Assembly: GCF_018860915.1 (NCBI RefSeq)
Contig: NZ_JAHKQD010000039.1
Location: 62,001 to 126,000, forward strand
Length of the DNA stretch: 64,000 nucleotides
Direction of reading: 5' to 3'
Source of the DNA: Colwellia sp. C2M11
GTDB taxonomy: Bacteria; Pseudomonadota; Gammaproteobacteria; Enterobacterales; Alteromonadaceae
Part shown: piece after piece, positions 35,965 through 45,273 of the stretch
How the letters are laid out: each line of letters starts with the position of its first letter
Position numbering within the stretch: position 1 is the stretch's first letter
The notes under the pieces: generated by a model
Seen by the model: the letters and a program-made list of their open reading frames with translations, nothing else
Databases searched by the model: none
Told to the model about the DNA's origin: nothing
Program-made: the position numbers and the translations under genes

Positions 35965-37152
35965 TTGCTACTTATTAGACCCATACCATTTCCAGATGAA
36001 TCTTTAGAGAGCTATATTATGCGGCTTGCAGATTCTAATGGTTATATAAAAGCGAATCGCTTTTGGTCGGTTATTAGAAGAACGGTAGACCACTCCAATT
36101 TAAAACATTTTAATATTCCAGATAAACTAGGAAGTATTAATCCGTACTTAGCTAAACGATCAAGTAGCCTTCGTATTAAAGCTCTTCAATATTTAAGCTC
36201 ATTATCCAACCAGGAACCTTTACCTTTGTTAGCATTATCTATTTTTAGGAATGCTAATTCATATTCCTTAAACGCTCAATCAGTTATTCAAAATGGTAAA
36301 ACGCTACCACGGCAGTTTGTTAAAACCACCCCAGGAGTTTGTTCAGACTGTTTAAAAGAGTCAAATTATATTCGTCAAATATGGAGCTTCTGGCCATATG
36401 AGTATTGTCATAAACATAAAAAACCGCTAATCAATATTTGCAGCTGTGGTGAAGACATATTTGTTTATAAAGATACTGTAATTGGGGTTTGTCAGCATTG
36501 TAATATTTCATATAGTGAGCTTGATAATGTTGGAAAAAACGAGCATAACTTGATTATTAGTGATTGGCTGGGAAGTATTGAAAACCATTGTTTACCTGAC
36601 GTTAATCAGAGCCATAAATATGGGCTTGTTTTTTGGTGGTTGAAATTACATAAGTTAGATTTATCGTCATTTAAAGGTGACGAGTTTGTATTGTTTTTTT
36701 CAAATTGGCCAAATAGTTTTCATACCTTTTTAGAAAACAAATGGACTTATTTTGTTGAATATGGCACTAAGCCTGTTGGAGAAGCGAAGTTTAAAGATAT
36801 CTTCGATGACTTGTTAATCATTAGTTCAAAATTACCGTCATCAAGATTTAGTGAAAACATTATATTACCGGAGGTATATCGTTTTTTTAATGAAAATGTG
36901 CTGAGTAATAATAATGAGTTTCTAAGCTTAAGAATAAATAGTATTGAAGCTGCAATACTTTTAAATACATCAACTGAGCAAATCGCAGCTTTAGTTAATT
37001 TAGGTGAATTAAAGTCTTTTATTAGAGTTAAATCTGACGAGTGCTTGAGTTTGAATCAATATGCATTTGAATTGGGGGATCTGTTTTTTTTATGGCAAGC
37101 AGGTTTTCAAACTGAGTATTCAAATTTATCAGTTTTAACGTCGAGGTGGTGA
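35965..37152 (+). CDS. tniQ: TniQ targeting protein of the I-F3 transposon
   Basis: TniQ joins the Cascade complex and recruits TnsC, coupling RNA-guided target binding to transposition. The 395-aa protein starts from TTG (LLIRPIPFPDESLESYIMR matches the start of known I-F3 TniQ proteins). Zinc-binding Cys/His pairs are visible: CSDCLKE, YEYCHKHKKPLINICSCGE and CQHCNIS. The C-terminal region has the family FFSNWPNSFHTFLE segment and ends in SRW. Its stop overlaps the cas8/5 start (TGATG), giving translational coupling. It is encoded in the cas operon, as in other I-F3 elements, and no second tnsD-like gene is present. Confidence 0.93.
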   Translation: MLLIRPIPFPDESLESYIMRLADSNGYIKANRFWSVIRRTVDHSNLKHFNIPDKLGSINPYLAKRSSSLRIKALQYLSSLSNQEPLPLLALSIFRNANSYSLNAQSVIQNGKTLPRQFVKTTPGVCSDCLKESNYIRQIWSFWPYEYCHKHKKPLINICSCGEDIFVYKDTVIGVCQHCNISYSELDNVGKNEHNLIISDWLGSIENHCLPDVNQSHKYGLVFWWLKLHKLDLSSFKGDEFVLFFSNWPNSFHTFLENKWTYFVEYGTKPVGEAKFKDIFDDLLIISSKLPSSRFSENIILPEVYRFFNENVLSNNNEFLSLRINSIEAAILLNTSTEQIAALVNLGELKSFIRVKSDECLSLNQYAFELGDLFFLWQAGFQTEYSNLSVLTSRW

Positions 37153-39038
37153 TGGATACACTTGGAAGTTTGAGTGCAATATTAGACGCGAATGAAAGGA
37201 ATAGAGCGGTTAAACGTTTATTCTCATTATCTACAATTCCTTTTGATATATCTGTTGAAACTGAGTTAGCCATTGTAGCGTTAGTTAATTTAACTGAACG
37301 CTTAGAGAATATTGAAGACGTATTTTGTAAGGAAAGTGCAAAAATAAAGCTTTTGGATGACGCTTTTATAAAACGCAGTATAAATACTTATCAATACAGG
37401 CATAGCCATAATGTTAAATTTCCTGATTATAGGGCAAGAGGAGCGTTACGTTTAACAACGAATAACCCTCAATTTTCAAAAGAACGCTTTCATCATAGTT
37501 TTGGTTATGCTCACAATGCAGCCGATATCAATTATTCTACATTTTTATGTGCTGAATTTGTTTATAAAAATGAATTGCTTTGTATTGGCTCAGCCTTAGT
37601 CAATGAACATATAGAAATACAGAACTTATTAATAAATCTTGGTATACCTTCTAAAGTTATTAAAACAATAATAATACAGCTTCAGTCGGTTCCTGATGAA
37701 CAAACAATATTAAACTTAACAGGGAATTATTTACCTCAAGTAAGGTTTCCATTTGTTGAAGAAGATTACCTTAGCATTACTCCTGTCATATCAAATGAAA
37801 TACAATCTAAAATACATCAATATTGCACTAATAACTTTAATTCATCATATGTATTTAATTTAGAACGTTCAGCGAATGTTGGATCTTTTGCAGCAAGTAC
37901 AGGTGGTAAAATAAAATTATTTAAATCGCTACCGAAAGCTCTTAATAGTCCCCATACTCGACAAGATGTTTTTTGGAAAAAGAATGAATTGCTGAATATT
38001 TTGATTAAATATCAAAGTATGAATAATGCTCTCATGACGAGTAATGAAAAGTCACTATTAAAAAAGGAATACTTTAAGTCCCTTGTGAATAATATTGCAT
38101 ATTGGAAAATTCGCAATATTAAGGACAAAAATGAGCTTAATGTTGATGGACTCACCAAACTATTAAATTTAGATTTAAGCCGCCATAAAGAGCTTTCTAA
38201 GTTCTCCTATGAGCCTAAGTACAGCAAATTATTTAAAGAAGTTATTCAGCACATTATTAATAACGAAGATAAAGAAGATAATCTGATTGAAATAAGTGAT
38301 TGTAATGAGTCCTTTATAGTCATTCCTAATTTAAGAGTTAACGATGCTAATGCCATGAGTACAGGCTGTACTGTTGGTATACCATCACTTATCGGTATAT
38401 GGGGTTTTATTCATAAATTTGAACGTAATATCAACCAACTTAATAACTCAAAAATTAAATTCGATAGTTTTGCTCTTTGTATTCACCATTTCGGTTTATC
38501 AAAACGAACGCCTTCTAAAGAACTCTATCTTCGAGATAAACAGAAAGTAGTAGCTCCTGGTTTAATTGATAGTGTTGAATGTGATTTATCAATAAGTTTA
38601 GTACTTCGGGTTACCAGTGAAGAAGAATTCGATTCAAGTACTTTACAAAATGCTCTACCAACTCATCTATGCGGAGGTAGTGTGCATATAACCTTAAAAG
38701 ATTTACCTAATTTTACTCATGTTAAAAACTTTGATGATTCTACAAAATTGATAGAAGATCATCATGGAAAATGGCTCGTTCCTCAGTTTTATGAGAAAGG
38801 CTTATTAAGTGAGTTTTTAGAAGGTTTTAAAGTAGAAAAATTTGTTTTGGTAAATACAGGTTATATTTTTTTAGAAAAACCAAATTTCAAACAAGGGGTT
38901 TTAGGTGATCTCAAGCATACATTTGCTGAAAGTTTTTTAAACTATGCATGTTTAGTAAAACATACTTTGAATCAAAGTCATGCGAAATTGTTTTGGTCAT
39001 ATAAATTTTCAGAGCAAAGTGTTTTTTTAACAAGTTAA
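37152..39038 (+). CDS. cas8/5f: Cas8f-Cas5f fusion, Cascade large subunit
   Basis: The 628-aa protein is the fused Cas8/Cas5 subunit of type I-F3 Cascade, which recognises the PAM and the 5' handle of the guide RNA. It follows tniQ with a 1-nt overlap (ATG at 37152; a GTG at 37146 is also possible). The length fits I-F3 fusions. Sequence landmarks include YRHSHNVKFPDYRARGALRLTTNN and the central GCTVGIPSLIGIWGFIHKFE region typical of Cas8f. No Cas1, Cas2 or Cas3 gene accompanies it, so the complex can bind but not degrade targets. Confidence 0.9.
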   Translation: MDTLGSLSAILDANERNRAVKRLFSLSTIPFDISVETELAIVALVNLTERLENIEDVFCKESAKIKLLDDAFIKRSINTYQYRHSHNVKFPDYRARGALRLTTNNPQFSKERFHHSFGYAHNAADINYSTFLCAEFVYKNELLCIGSALVNEHIEIQNLLINLGIPSKVIKTIIIQLQSVPDEQTILNLTGNYLPQVRFPFVEEDYLSITPVISNEIQSKIHQYCTNNFNSSYVFNLERSANVGSFAASTGGKIKLFKSLPKALNSPHTRQDVFWKKNELLNILIKYQSMNNALMTSNEKSLLKKEYFKSLVNNIAYWKIRNIKDKNELNVDGLTKLLNLDLSRHKELSKFSYEPKYSKLFKEVIQHIINNEDKEDNLIEISDCNESFIVIPNLRVNDANAMSTGCTVGIPSLIGIWGFIHKFERNINQLNNSKIKFDSFALCIHHFGLSKRTPSKELYLRDKQKVVAPGLIDSVECDLSISLVLRVTSEEEFDSSTLQNALPTHLCGGSVHITLKDLPNFTHVKNFDDSTKLIEDHHGKWLVPQFYEKGLLSEFLEGFKVEKFVLVNTGYIFLEKPNFKQGVLGDLKHTFAESFLNYACLVKHTLNQSHAKLFWSYKFSEQSVFLTS

Positions 39039-39052
39039 CGGGGGAAGTCATA

Positions 39053-40069
39053 TTGATATTACCAAGTAAATTAACGTATACACGCTCCATTTCGCCAAGT
39101 ATAGGAGTATTCCTATCGGTTGATTCAGATCGTAATATTACTCCATTAAATATTCAAACAGTAAAAGTATTGGGGCAAAAATCAAACGCTTCTGAGGCTT
39201 TTGATAAGAAAGCTGTTATCAAAAAAAGTACTACGCACGCTAAACTAGCGGAAGGAAATCCGCATACTGTAGAGTATTGTCACGTACCTTATGAATGTAA
39301 AACCTTGCTGTGTAAGTTTTCATTACGAGTAAATTCTAACTCATTTAAACCTTCAAATTGCAATGATATGGAGGTGATTTCATCACTACGATTATTCTCT
39401 GAGATATATAAAAAACACGATGGGTATAAATATTTAGCTCAACGCTATTTAGATAACTTATTCAAAGGCGTATGGCTTTGGAGGAATTCAGACGCGGTAA
39501 ATATTAATATAAAAATTACTACTCAAAGAAACCTTGAAGTTACGTCAGAAAATATCACCATGAATAGATATGAAGAAAGCTTTCCTACTAATTTAAAAGG
39601 TTATAACGAATTAGTTGATCAATTTACGCTAGCGCTTTGTGATCCTAAATTTTGTTTATTTGCTGAAGTTGAAGCTGAAATCACGCCTTCATTTATGCAA
39701 GAAATTTATCCAAGCCAAGCATTTACTGAGAAAGATTCAGATATAGGGCGAGTTTATCAAGATACAAAAATTAATGAGAAGCGAACCGCGATCTTAGGTT
39801 CTTATAAAATAGGAGCTGCTTTAGCGTTAATTGATGATTGGTATCCTGATAGTGATGAGAGTATAAGAATTGGCGCATTTGGAGTGATAAAAGCATCAAA
39901 CACAAGTGTTAGACACCCCGATTCAAAATTAGATTTTTATTCTCTATTGATGGACATTGAGAATATTACTTCAGAACTTGCAGATAAAAAGAATATTCAA
40001 TCAATGAATAAAGCCCACTTTGTGGCTGCAAACCTTATAAAAGGCGGTTTATTTCAGCTAGGGAGATAA
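39053..40069 (+). CDS. cas7f: Cas7f backbone subunit (Csy3)
   Basis: Six copies of this protein normally coat the guide RNA in type I-F Cascade. The 338-aa product begins at TTG with a strong ribosome site (GGGGAAG, 8 nt before), giving LPSKLTYTRSISPSIGVF, the typical start of I-F3 Cas7. FAEVEAEITPSFMQEIYPSQAF and GAALALIDDWYP are further family segments. It is 14 nt from cas8/5 and overlaps cas6 by 1 nt. Confidence 0.92.
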   Translation: MILPSKLTYTRSISPSIGVFLSVDSDRNITPLNIQTVKVLGQKSNASEAFDKKAVIKKSTTHAKLAEGNPHTVEYCHVPYECKTLLCKFSLRVNSNSFKPSNCNDMEVISSLRLFSEIYKKHDGYKYLAQRYLDNLFKGVWLWRNSDAVNINIKITTQRNLEVTSENITMNRYEESFPTNLKGYNELVDQFTLALCDPKFCLFAEVEAEITPSFMQEIYPSQAFTEKDSDIGRVYQDTKINEKRTAILGSYKIGAALALIDDWYPDSDESIRIGAFGVIKASNTSVRHPDSKLDFYSLLMDIENITSELADKKNIQSMNKAHFVAANLIKGGLFQLGR

Positions 40070-40680
40070 TGATGAAAAGGTTTTATTTTACCGTCTCTTT
40101 CTTAGGAGAAGATATTAATGAATCGTTTCTTGTTGGTCGATGTTTAAAGGTTCTACATGGTTTTTACCATAGGCAAGGTATTCATGATATAGGCGTCTCA
40201 TTTCCTGATTGGAGTAATATTTCAATTGGTAAGCGTTTAGCCTTTGTTTCTACTAATGAAAGTTCTTTGAAGTTTCTCCAAACGCAAAAATACTTTGTTG
40301 AAATGGCTGAAATGAATTACTTTTTAATAAATAAAGTTGGGGAATGTATTTTAGATTCGAAAAATTCAGCTGTATTTAGTCGTAATCAGAAAGTCGCTGA
40401 TTTAACTGTTACAGCTCAGAAACGAAAATTGAACAGGTTAATAAAACGTGCACAACAAAGAGGAGAAGTTTATAAACCTAAAGGTAATGAAGCTTCAGAA
40501 TTAATCATTCCTTTTTGTCATGAAATCCCAATGAATAGTCATGAAAACAAAAATGATTTTGCATTAAATATTGAAAAAAAAGTATACAGTGATGCAAATA
40601 CTAATATATTTAATTCTTATGGATTATCAACTAATCTAAAAAGTACTAATCCAGTACCTATTATTTTTGATGAGTTATAA
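40069..40680 (+). CDS. cas6f: Cas6f guide RNA endonuclease (Csy4)
   Basis: Cas6f cuts the CRISPR transcript at the base of each repeat hairpin and stays bound to the 3' stem. The 203-aa product starts MMKRFYFTVSFLGED; the expected catalytic His lies in the LKVLHGFYHRQG helix. A basic helix (TAQKRKLNRLIKRAQQRG) is the arginine-rich segment that grips the stem-loop. The CTGCC/GGCAG stem of the main array and the changed stems of the orphan unit are its presumed substrates. It ends the tniQ-cas operon, 105 bp before the main array. Confidence 0.9.
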   Translation: MMKRFYFTVSFLGEDINESFLVGRCLKVLHGFYHRQGIHDIGVSFPDWSNISIGKRLAFVSTNESSLKFLQTQKYFVEMAEMNYFLINKVGECILDSKNSAVFSRNQKVADLTVTAQKRKLNRLIKRAQQRGEVYKPKGNEASELIIPFCHEIPMNSHENKNDFALNIEKKVYSDANTNIFNSYGLSTNLKSTNPVPIIFDEL

Positions 40681-40784
40681 ATAATTGATATAAAAATGAA
40701 AAACACGTAGGTAAGTTTTTAGGTGTTTTAAAGGTAAGTAATAGAACTCTTTATTAATCAAGGAGGTTGATAGTTTCAAGGATA

Positions 40785-41112
40785 GTGCTCTGCCGCATAG
40801 GCAGCTGATAATGTACAGTCAAAACTTGGTACCAGAATTCGGTTGTGCTCTGCCGCATAGGCAGCTGATAATTTTCTGCAACAAATTCGTCTATTTTTTC
40901 CTTGGTGCTCTGCCGCATAGGCAGCTGATAATATTAATAGTATGATTACCGATAACTATTTTTTGTGCTCTGCCGCATAGGCAGCTGATAATATTAGATA
41001 AGAAGTAATAACGACTATTTTTAGGTGCTCTGCCGCATAGGCAGCTGATAATTGAAAATAAAGAAGAAGCTCGTTTTGTGGTTGGTGCTCTGCCGCATAG
41101 GCAGCTGATAAA
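40785..41112 (+). CRISPR. Main I-F3 CRISPR array, 6 repeats and 5 spacers
   Basis: Six 28-bp repeats start at 40785, 40845, 40905, 40965, 41025 and 41085, spaced 60 bp with 32-bp spacers. The repeat begins GTGCTCTGCCGCATAGGCAG and folds a CTGCC/GGCAG stem with a 5-nt loop, the I-F type. The last repeat differs only at its final base. No spacer resembles ffs or, to my eye, any other part of the window; the spacers should guide transposition to mobile elements. Without Cas1/2 the array cannot acquire spacers by itself. Confidence 0.97.
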
Positions 41113-41663
41113 ATTGATGGAATAGAAAAATAGAAGGAAATGTACATCGTACTCATAACACAACACTGCTAACGCACGATTTTTAACAAAGCAGATCCAA
41201 TTTAATTGTGAGTTTAACATTATAAATAATCTGCTTTTTCACCATTGAGATCATACAACTAAGTTTAATTGATAACTAGTCAGCCTAGTTCAAACCTCAA
41301 CTATATGGTTTATTATAAATACAATATTAACTGGAATATGGGTTGTCTAATATTATGGAGTATTACTTAGATGTATCTAAAAGCATTGAGGATAAATTTC
41401 CCGACTGTTTTGATGAACTTCGGAAATAAAAACGTTAGCGGTAACTCATGTTATAAGTAAGCAAGTCGAACCAGAACAGAAAGCTGCCTTAGTGAAGTTT
41501 TTGCAGGAATTTACTTGAAGGCGTTCATTCCTCTCTGTTTCTCAGATTTAGTTAAGGTTCATTACTCAAGCACCTATCAATCACTGGAACATAGTATAGT
41601 GCCTGTATATAAATTAATGCGAACTACTATCCAATAAAATAATTTCAATTATTGGAAATTCAA
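41113..41663. other. Region after the main CRISPR array
   Basis: Apart from the frameshifted small ORF, this stretch has no gene. I looked for a degenerate extra repeat and an ffs-matching spacer after the last repeat, the usual place for homing guides in I-F3 arrays, and saw none. Confidence 0.5.
41355..41518 (+). pseudogene. Possible frameshifted small gene
   Basis: An ATG at 41355 opens MEYYLDVSKSIEDKFPDCFDEL and stops after 24 codons, while a second frame continues IKTLAVTHVISKQVEPEQKAALVKF to 41518. Joined by a frameshift the two would make about 54 residues with consistent charge pattern. I do not recognise the family. It may be a decayed gene left between the array and the truncated ATPase. 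Confidence 0.35.
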
Positions 41664-42945
41664 CTACAAAGAGTGTAAACCGTATTTCTTTTCTCTCATT
41701 TCAAACGCATATCCACCACCTTCTAAAATATTACAAATCTGAGAACGAATACTATCAGTATCGGAAACTAAGTCATCCTCAACAGCTCCCGAATGATAGC
41801 TCAGAATTTCATTGTCATTATGTGCAACTATTACCTGTTCCGCATCACTGTTTACTACCAGGTTAGCATTGTGTGTAACAACAATTACTTGTCTATATTT
41901 TTTTATCTTTCTAAATAAAGGCACTAGATTGTGCATTATAAAATCATTATCTAAATCGTCTTCTGGCTGATCAAAAATGAAAGGAGAACCGAAAGGATCT
42001 GTTGCTAATTTTAAGCAAACATAAAATGTCCCTCGTTGGCCAACTGATAATTTATCGACAGTTTTGTTTTTATATCGAAATTCAGCATTGACATACAAAA
42101 AAGATTTAATAGATTGCGGAGTAAATAGATAATCAAGTAAATCAAACCTACCAGACTGATTAAAGTATTCATTTTTCCAACAAAAACTTTCTAAATTTAT
42201 AACTTCAGTATTAGAAATAGTTATAATGTCCAAGTTAGAAATCAAATTGAAAAAATCAGACGGTGTATTAATAGGAAAAACTTCCTTTAGCCTACTCATT
42301 GTACTTTGTGCGTTAGTCTCCCTAAACTTTCCTTTATTAAGGCATTCTAAAAGACCATTAAAAAATCTTTCAACATCAAAGAAAATATTACCGTATATTG
42401 AAATATCCATTAGGATATCTCTTACAAGTAAGTTTTGCTCATTGTTCCAAGTGATTTTTTCTGCTGACAGTGATTGATATGCTTGATTAATTTCTCGTTC
42501 TTCGTTTTCTAAAAACAACTTGTATTCGTTTGCAACTTCACTTCTTTTAACTACGTCAGCTTGATACTCTGAAGTTTTATTTTTAATTTCTGCTAACTTA
42601 GCGTTAGCTGAGTCAATTTGACTTTGATATTCTGTTACCTTGCTCAGTAAAGATGAAATGTCTTGATTAATACCTTGCTTTTGGAACTCGCCAACAATAT
42701 TTTGGTTGTCTGTAGTCAGAACTAATATCGCCTGAAGCGTATTAATTATATTTATTTCAATAGCTTTGAGGCTTGTTTCGTAGCCTATTTCCAAAACATT
42801 AGCTGAAGTGATTTTATTCGTGTTTATATTGATAATTTGAATATTGATTAAGGGAATTGTTTCACTTACCTGAGCTTTAAGTTGGTTGCAGCTACTAATA
42901 TAAGTATTAAGTTCATATTGCCCTAAATATACTCCTGAATTTGCA
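41664..42945 (-). pseudogene. 5'-truncated TrlF-like ATPase gene
   Basis: The product has the C-terminal half of an ABC/SMC-like ATPase: signature LSVGQRGTFYVCLKLA, Walker B PFIFDQPEDDLDND and the switch His in QVIVVTHNANLVV. The QPEDDLDN and THNAN pattern is typical of TrlF-family proteins, which normally begin with a PHP domain and a Walker A. Both are missing. The open frame runs back to a stop at 42960 and loses plausible coding character where copy B of the 66-bp repeat begins (42946), so the 5' part was probably lost at that junction. A TTG at 42794 gives 376 codons. Confidence 0.75.
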
Positions 42946-43011
42946 AAAGCTAAGGTCGGCTATTGGCTAAAAGAAGTCACAAGGTTATTTTCGATGCTAA
43001 TGACCGCTTTA
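42946..43011 (+). repeat. 66-bp direct repeat, copy B
   Basis: This copy matches 35445-35510 with one mismatch and cuts the truncated ATPase gene. Downstream, unlike copy A, it continues into a short open frame (KVIFDANDRFISEADVKL and on to 43103), so copy B seems nearer the original context and copy A is a fragment. Confidence 0.85.
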
Positions 43012-43223
43012 TTAGTGAAGCTGACGTTAAACTAAATACCGCTAGTGTCTCCAATGCGCACAAAGTGATCTTATTCATCAGTGGCAAACCTAATATTATT
43101 TAGTGGTCACTGTATGCGTGATTAGGTGGCAGAGTTGAATGATAATGACTGGCACTTATGATGTAAATTGAGTGACACAACAGATGTAATTTTCCATTTA
43201 GTAAGTTATTAATGTTAACTACA
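43012..43223. other. Remnant region between ATPase fragment and helicase
   Basis: It contains the end of a decayed open frame stopping at 43103 and the 18-bp sequence CAATGCGCACAAAGTGAT at 43052-43069 shared with 25248-25265. TTTAGTGGTCAC at about 43099-43110 loosely resembles the inverted-repeat arms of the integrase unit. No intact gene. Confidence 0.35.
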
Positions 43224-44603
43224 TTAAAATGGCGAATTAAACGTAGCGATAAGTTGTTGGCGAAAATCCCCAACAATATCTATATAGCTGATGATTTGGC
43301 TAGTATGTTCGCTATTGTCTTTTTGATCGAAAAGTGAAATTACAGTGTCTTCAGTATCATCTCCGTATTCATTGTTATTCAATGTATGTGAGTTGTATTT
43401 TTGATTACCTGTATCAGTTGATGAGAAGTATTCATTTTTCAGAATGTTTTGATTTGGCACCTCTTGGTTAAGTCTATGTGCAAACTCGCTTAAACTAGGT
43501 TCAGAGAAGGTATAAAGCCATGCTTTTTCATTGGTTGTTTGAGTAATACGCAGAATTCTCCCTAATATTTGCCTAAAATAGAGTTCTGTTTTCACTCGGC
43601 TAAGGTGGCAGCATACTTGTAACCGAGGAATATCAGTTCCTTCAGAGATCATTCCAACACTTATGATCCAAGCTTGTTGGCTTTGTCTGTAATTGTTAAT
43701 AATATCAGTTGCATTAGCTTGTTTGTGTGTAACAACAGTCGCATCTTGGTTAAAATACAACGTCATTAAATTATAAATGTCGTTTGCATGGGTAACAGAG
43801 GAAGCAACAATTAAGCCTCCTGCATTACTGTTTGTACGCCTTATAGTTTGTAGTTTATCTATAGCGCGACCCAGAATATATTTTAATGCTGTGGTATTTT
43901 TCACTAACTCACTATAGCTAATGATATTTTTATTGAACAACTCGATAAAACTAGTGAAGGTTTGTGTATCAGACTCTTTTTTAGTGATAACAATATTTTC
44001 ATTATCAACTAATACAATATGTGGAGTTCGGCAAACCTTGTCTTTAATTGCCTGTGATAATCCATAAATATAATCGCATTTTATTTTCCCACTTAAATCT
44101 GAATATTCAGATAGTGTTATGGGTAATGTATCTGAACGCCAAGGTGTACCAGACAGCGCAAGTGTATATGTTGCTTTATTTTTAATATATGAAAGTATGG
44201 GCTCGCCCCATGCATTGACATTCCCTTCTGAATCGCCTGCGCAATGGTGAATTTCATCGAATATAACAAGTACTTTATGGCTCGCTAATATATCCCAAAA
44301 TTCTTCAGTTAAATGCAACATAGATTGATAAGTATATGATTTTCCTACTGCACCAATTACACCATCGAATCGGGCATCAAGCTCTTCACTGAACGTTGAT
44401 TTAATACTATTAGCTACGTTTAAACTTGGTGAGAAACAAATAACAAAGTCTATTAATTCAAGATTTTTTAATTTTTTAGAAAGTACTGCCGCCATTCTTG
44501 TTTTACCTGCAGCAGGTGTCGCTAAACATAAAAAGTGTCTATTAGTTTTAAATTTTTCTATCGCTAAGTTTATACATTCTTTTTGCCACTCCCTTAATTT
44601 CAT
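43224..44603 (-). CDS. DEAD/DEAH-type superfamily 2 helicase
   Basis: This 459-aa protein has superfamily 2 motifs: I in ATPAAGKTRMAAVL near residue 30, II in VIFDEIHHCAG near 115, III in LSGTPWRSD near 155, and VI in RQILGRILRITQ near 345. It lacks added nuclease domains. It overlaps the end of the upstream 193-aa gene by 4 nt (ATGA), so the pair is cotranslated. Its promoter region overlaps the Xre-type motif shared with the orphan guide. It may be a defence cargo pair or part of element control; homologues are usually annotated only as helicase. Confidence 0.8.
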   Translation of the reverse strand: MKLREWQKECINLAIEKFKTNRHFLCLATPAAGKTRMAAVLSKKLKNLELIDFVICFSPSLNVANSIKSTFSEELDARFDGVIGAVGKSYTYQSMLHLTEEFWDILASHKVLVIFDEIHHCAGDSEGNVNAWGEPILSYIKNKATYTLALSGTPWRSDTLPITLSEYSDLSGKIKCDYIYGLSQAIKDKVCRTPHIVLVDNENIVITKKESDTQTFTSFIELFNKNIISYSELVKNTTALKYILGRAIDKLQTIRRTNSNAGGLIVASSVTHANDIYNLMTLYFNQDATVVTHKQANATDIINNYRQSQQAWIISVGMISEGTDIPRLQVCCHLSRVKTELYFRQILGRILRITQTTNEKAWLYTFSEPSLSEFAHRLNQEVPNQNILKNEYFSSTDTGNQKYNSHTLNNNEYGDDTEDTVISLFDQKDNSEHTSQIISYIDIVGDFRQQLIATFNSPF

Positions 44604-45181
44604 GATTGATTACTCAATTCAACTTTCTCGATAATATTTTTTACTGCTGTTATTTTTCCTAAAAGCTGATTTGATTTATTTCTAGCTTCTAAAAAGAGAG
44701 TTTCAAGAATGTTTTTCATTTCAGGGGCGATAGTAAAAAGCCTTTTATACTCTTGTGTTTCAGCAATACTCGATTGAAAATCTACTTCATGTTGAGTTAA
44801 TTGATTAGTTAAGCGGTTTAAAAGCTCTTCAGCTCTATCATCAGACTTTGGTGTCGGTAATTTTGGTTTAGATTCAATTGGCTTGGTATTTGATTCAACT
44901 TTAAGTTTTTTAAATTTAAACTCTACAAGTTCAAATGTTTTAGTTGATTTATACCCTAGAGATTTTGAGTTACCAAACAGCTGTTTCTCTACTATCTGAT
45001 TTGTCACAAGCCTTAGTAATTGCCTATATATAACTTTAGTAAGTTCATCTGAGTTTATTTGAATATTTGTTATTAAAACAAACTTAGATTTAATCTCTTT
45101 TATAGAAAGGTAGTTACCTTTATTTTCAGTCAAAATTTGATGAATAGCTGGATTAATCGTTATTATTTTTATGTTAGGCAT
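44600..45181 (-). CDS. Hypothetical partner of the helicase
   Basis: I do not recognise this 193-aa basic protein. The first 95 residues look like a winged-helix fold (NPAIHQILTENKGNYLSIKEIKSKF is a typical start of such domains), followed by a Lys/Pro-rich linker and a helical, coiled-coil-like C-terminus. It is the first gene of a two-gene operon with the helicase and is divergent from xre over a 92-bp region. Confidence 0.55.
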   Translation of the reverse strand: MPNIKIITINPAIHQILTENKGNYLSIKEIKSKFVLITNIQINSDELTKVIYRQLLRLVTNQIVEKQLFGNSKSLGYKSTKTFELVEFKFKKLKVESNTKPIESKPKLPTPKSDDRAEELLNRLTNQLTQHEVDFQSSIAETQEYKRLFTIAPEMKNILETLFLEARNKSNQLLGKITAVKNIIEKVELSNQS

Positions 45182-45205
45182 CTATTTACTACTACAACTT
45201 TAAAA

Positions 45206-45239
45206 AGAGGATTATAAACCGTGGCTTTATAATCCGCAA
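45206..45239. promoter_or_regulatory. Xre-type operator and divergent promoters
   Basis: A dyad GGATTATAAA (45209-45218), 7-bp spacer, TTTATAATCC (45226-45235) lies between xre and the helicase operon. Its left part extends to AGAGGATTATAA (45206-45217), identical to the left half of the palindrome over the orphan guide promoter. On the minus strand TTGCGG (45239-45234) and TATAAT (45216-45211) are 17 bp apart, a good promoter for the helicase operon; TATAAT at 45228-45233 on the plus strand may serve xre. Xre autoregulation and repression of the neighbour operon are likely. Confidence 0.75.
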
Positions 45240-45273
45240 AACAAGATAGTCTTTTATTTTAAGAATCTAATAA

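Noticed and set aside
35965-40680. Hidden cas1, cas2 or cas3 gene
   Set aside because: The operon contains only tniQ, cas8/5, cas7 and cas6, joined with at most 14 nt between genes; no nuclease-helicase or integrase frame is present.
40933-41024. Shared ACTATTTTT ends of spacers 3 and 4
   Set aside because: The likeness covers about nine AT-rich bases and the rest differ; probably chance.
41113-41180. Possible extra degenerate repeat and ffs spacer after the last main-array repeat
   Set aside because: No CTGCC-type stem follows at the expected distance and the sequence does not align with ffs.
40891-41220. Open frames on the minus strand through the main array with repeated CLCGRAP-like peptides
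   Set aside because: They are translations of the CRISPR repeats; the 60-bp period is a multiple of three, which keeps the frame open. No ribosome site or family.
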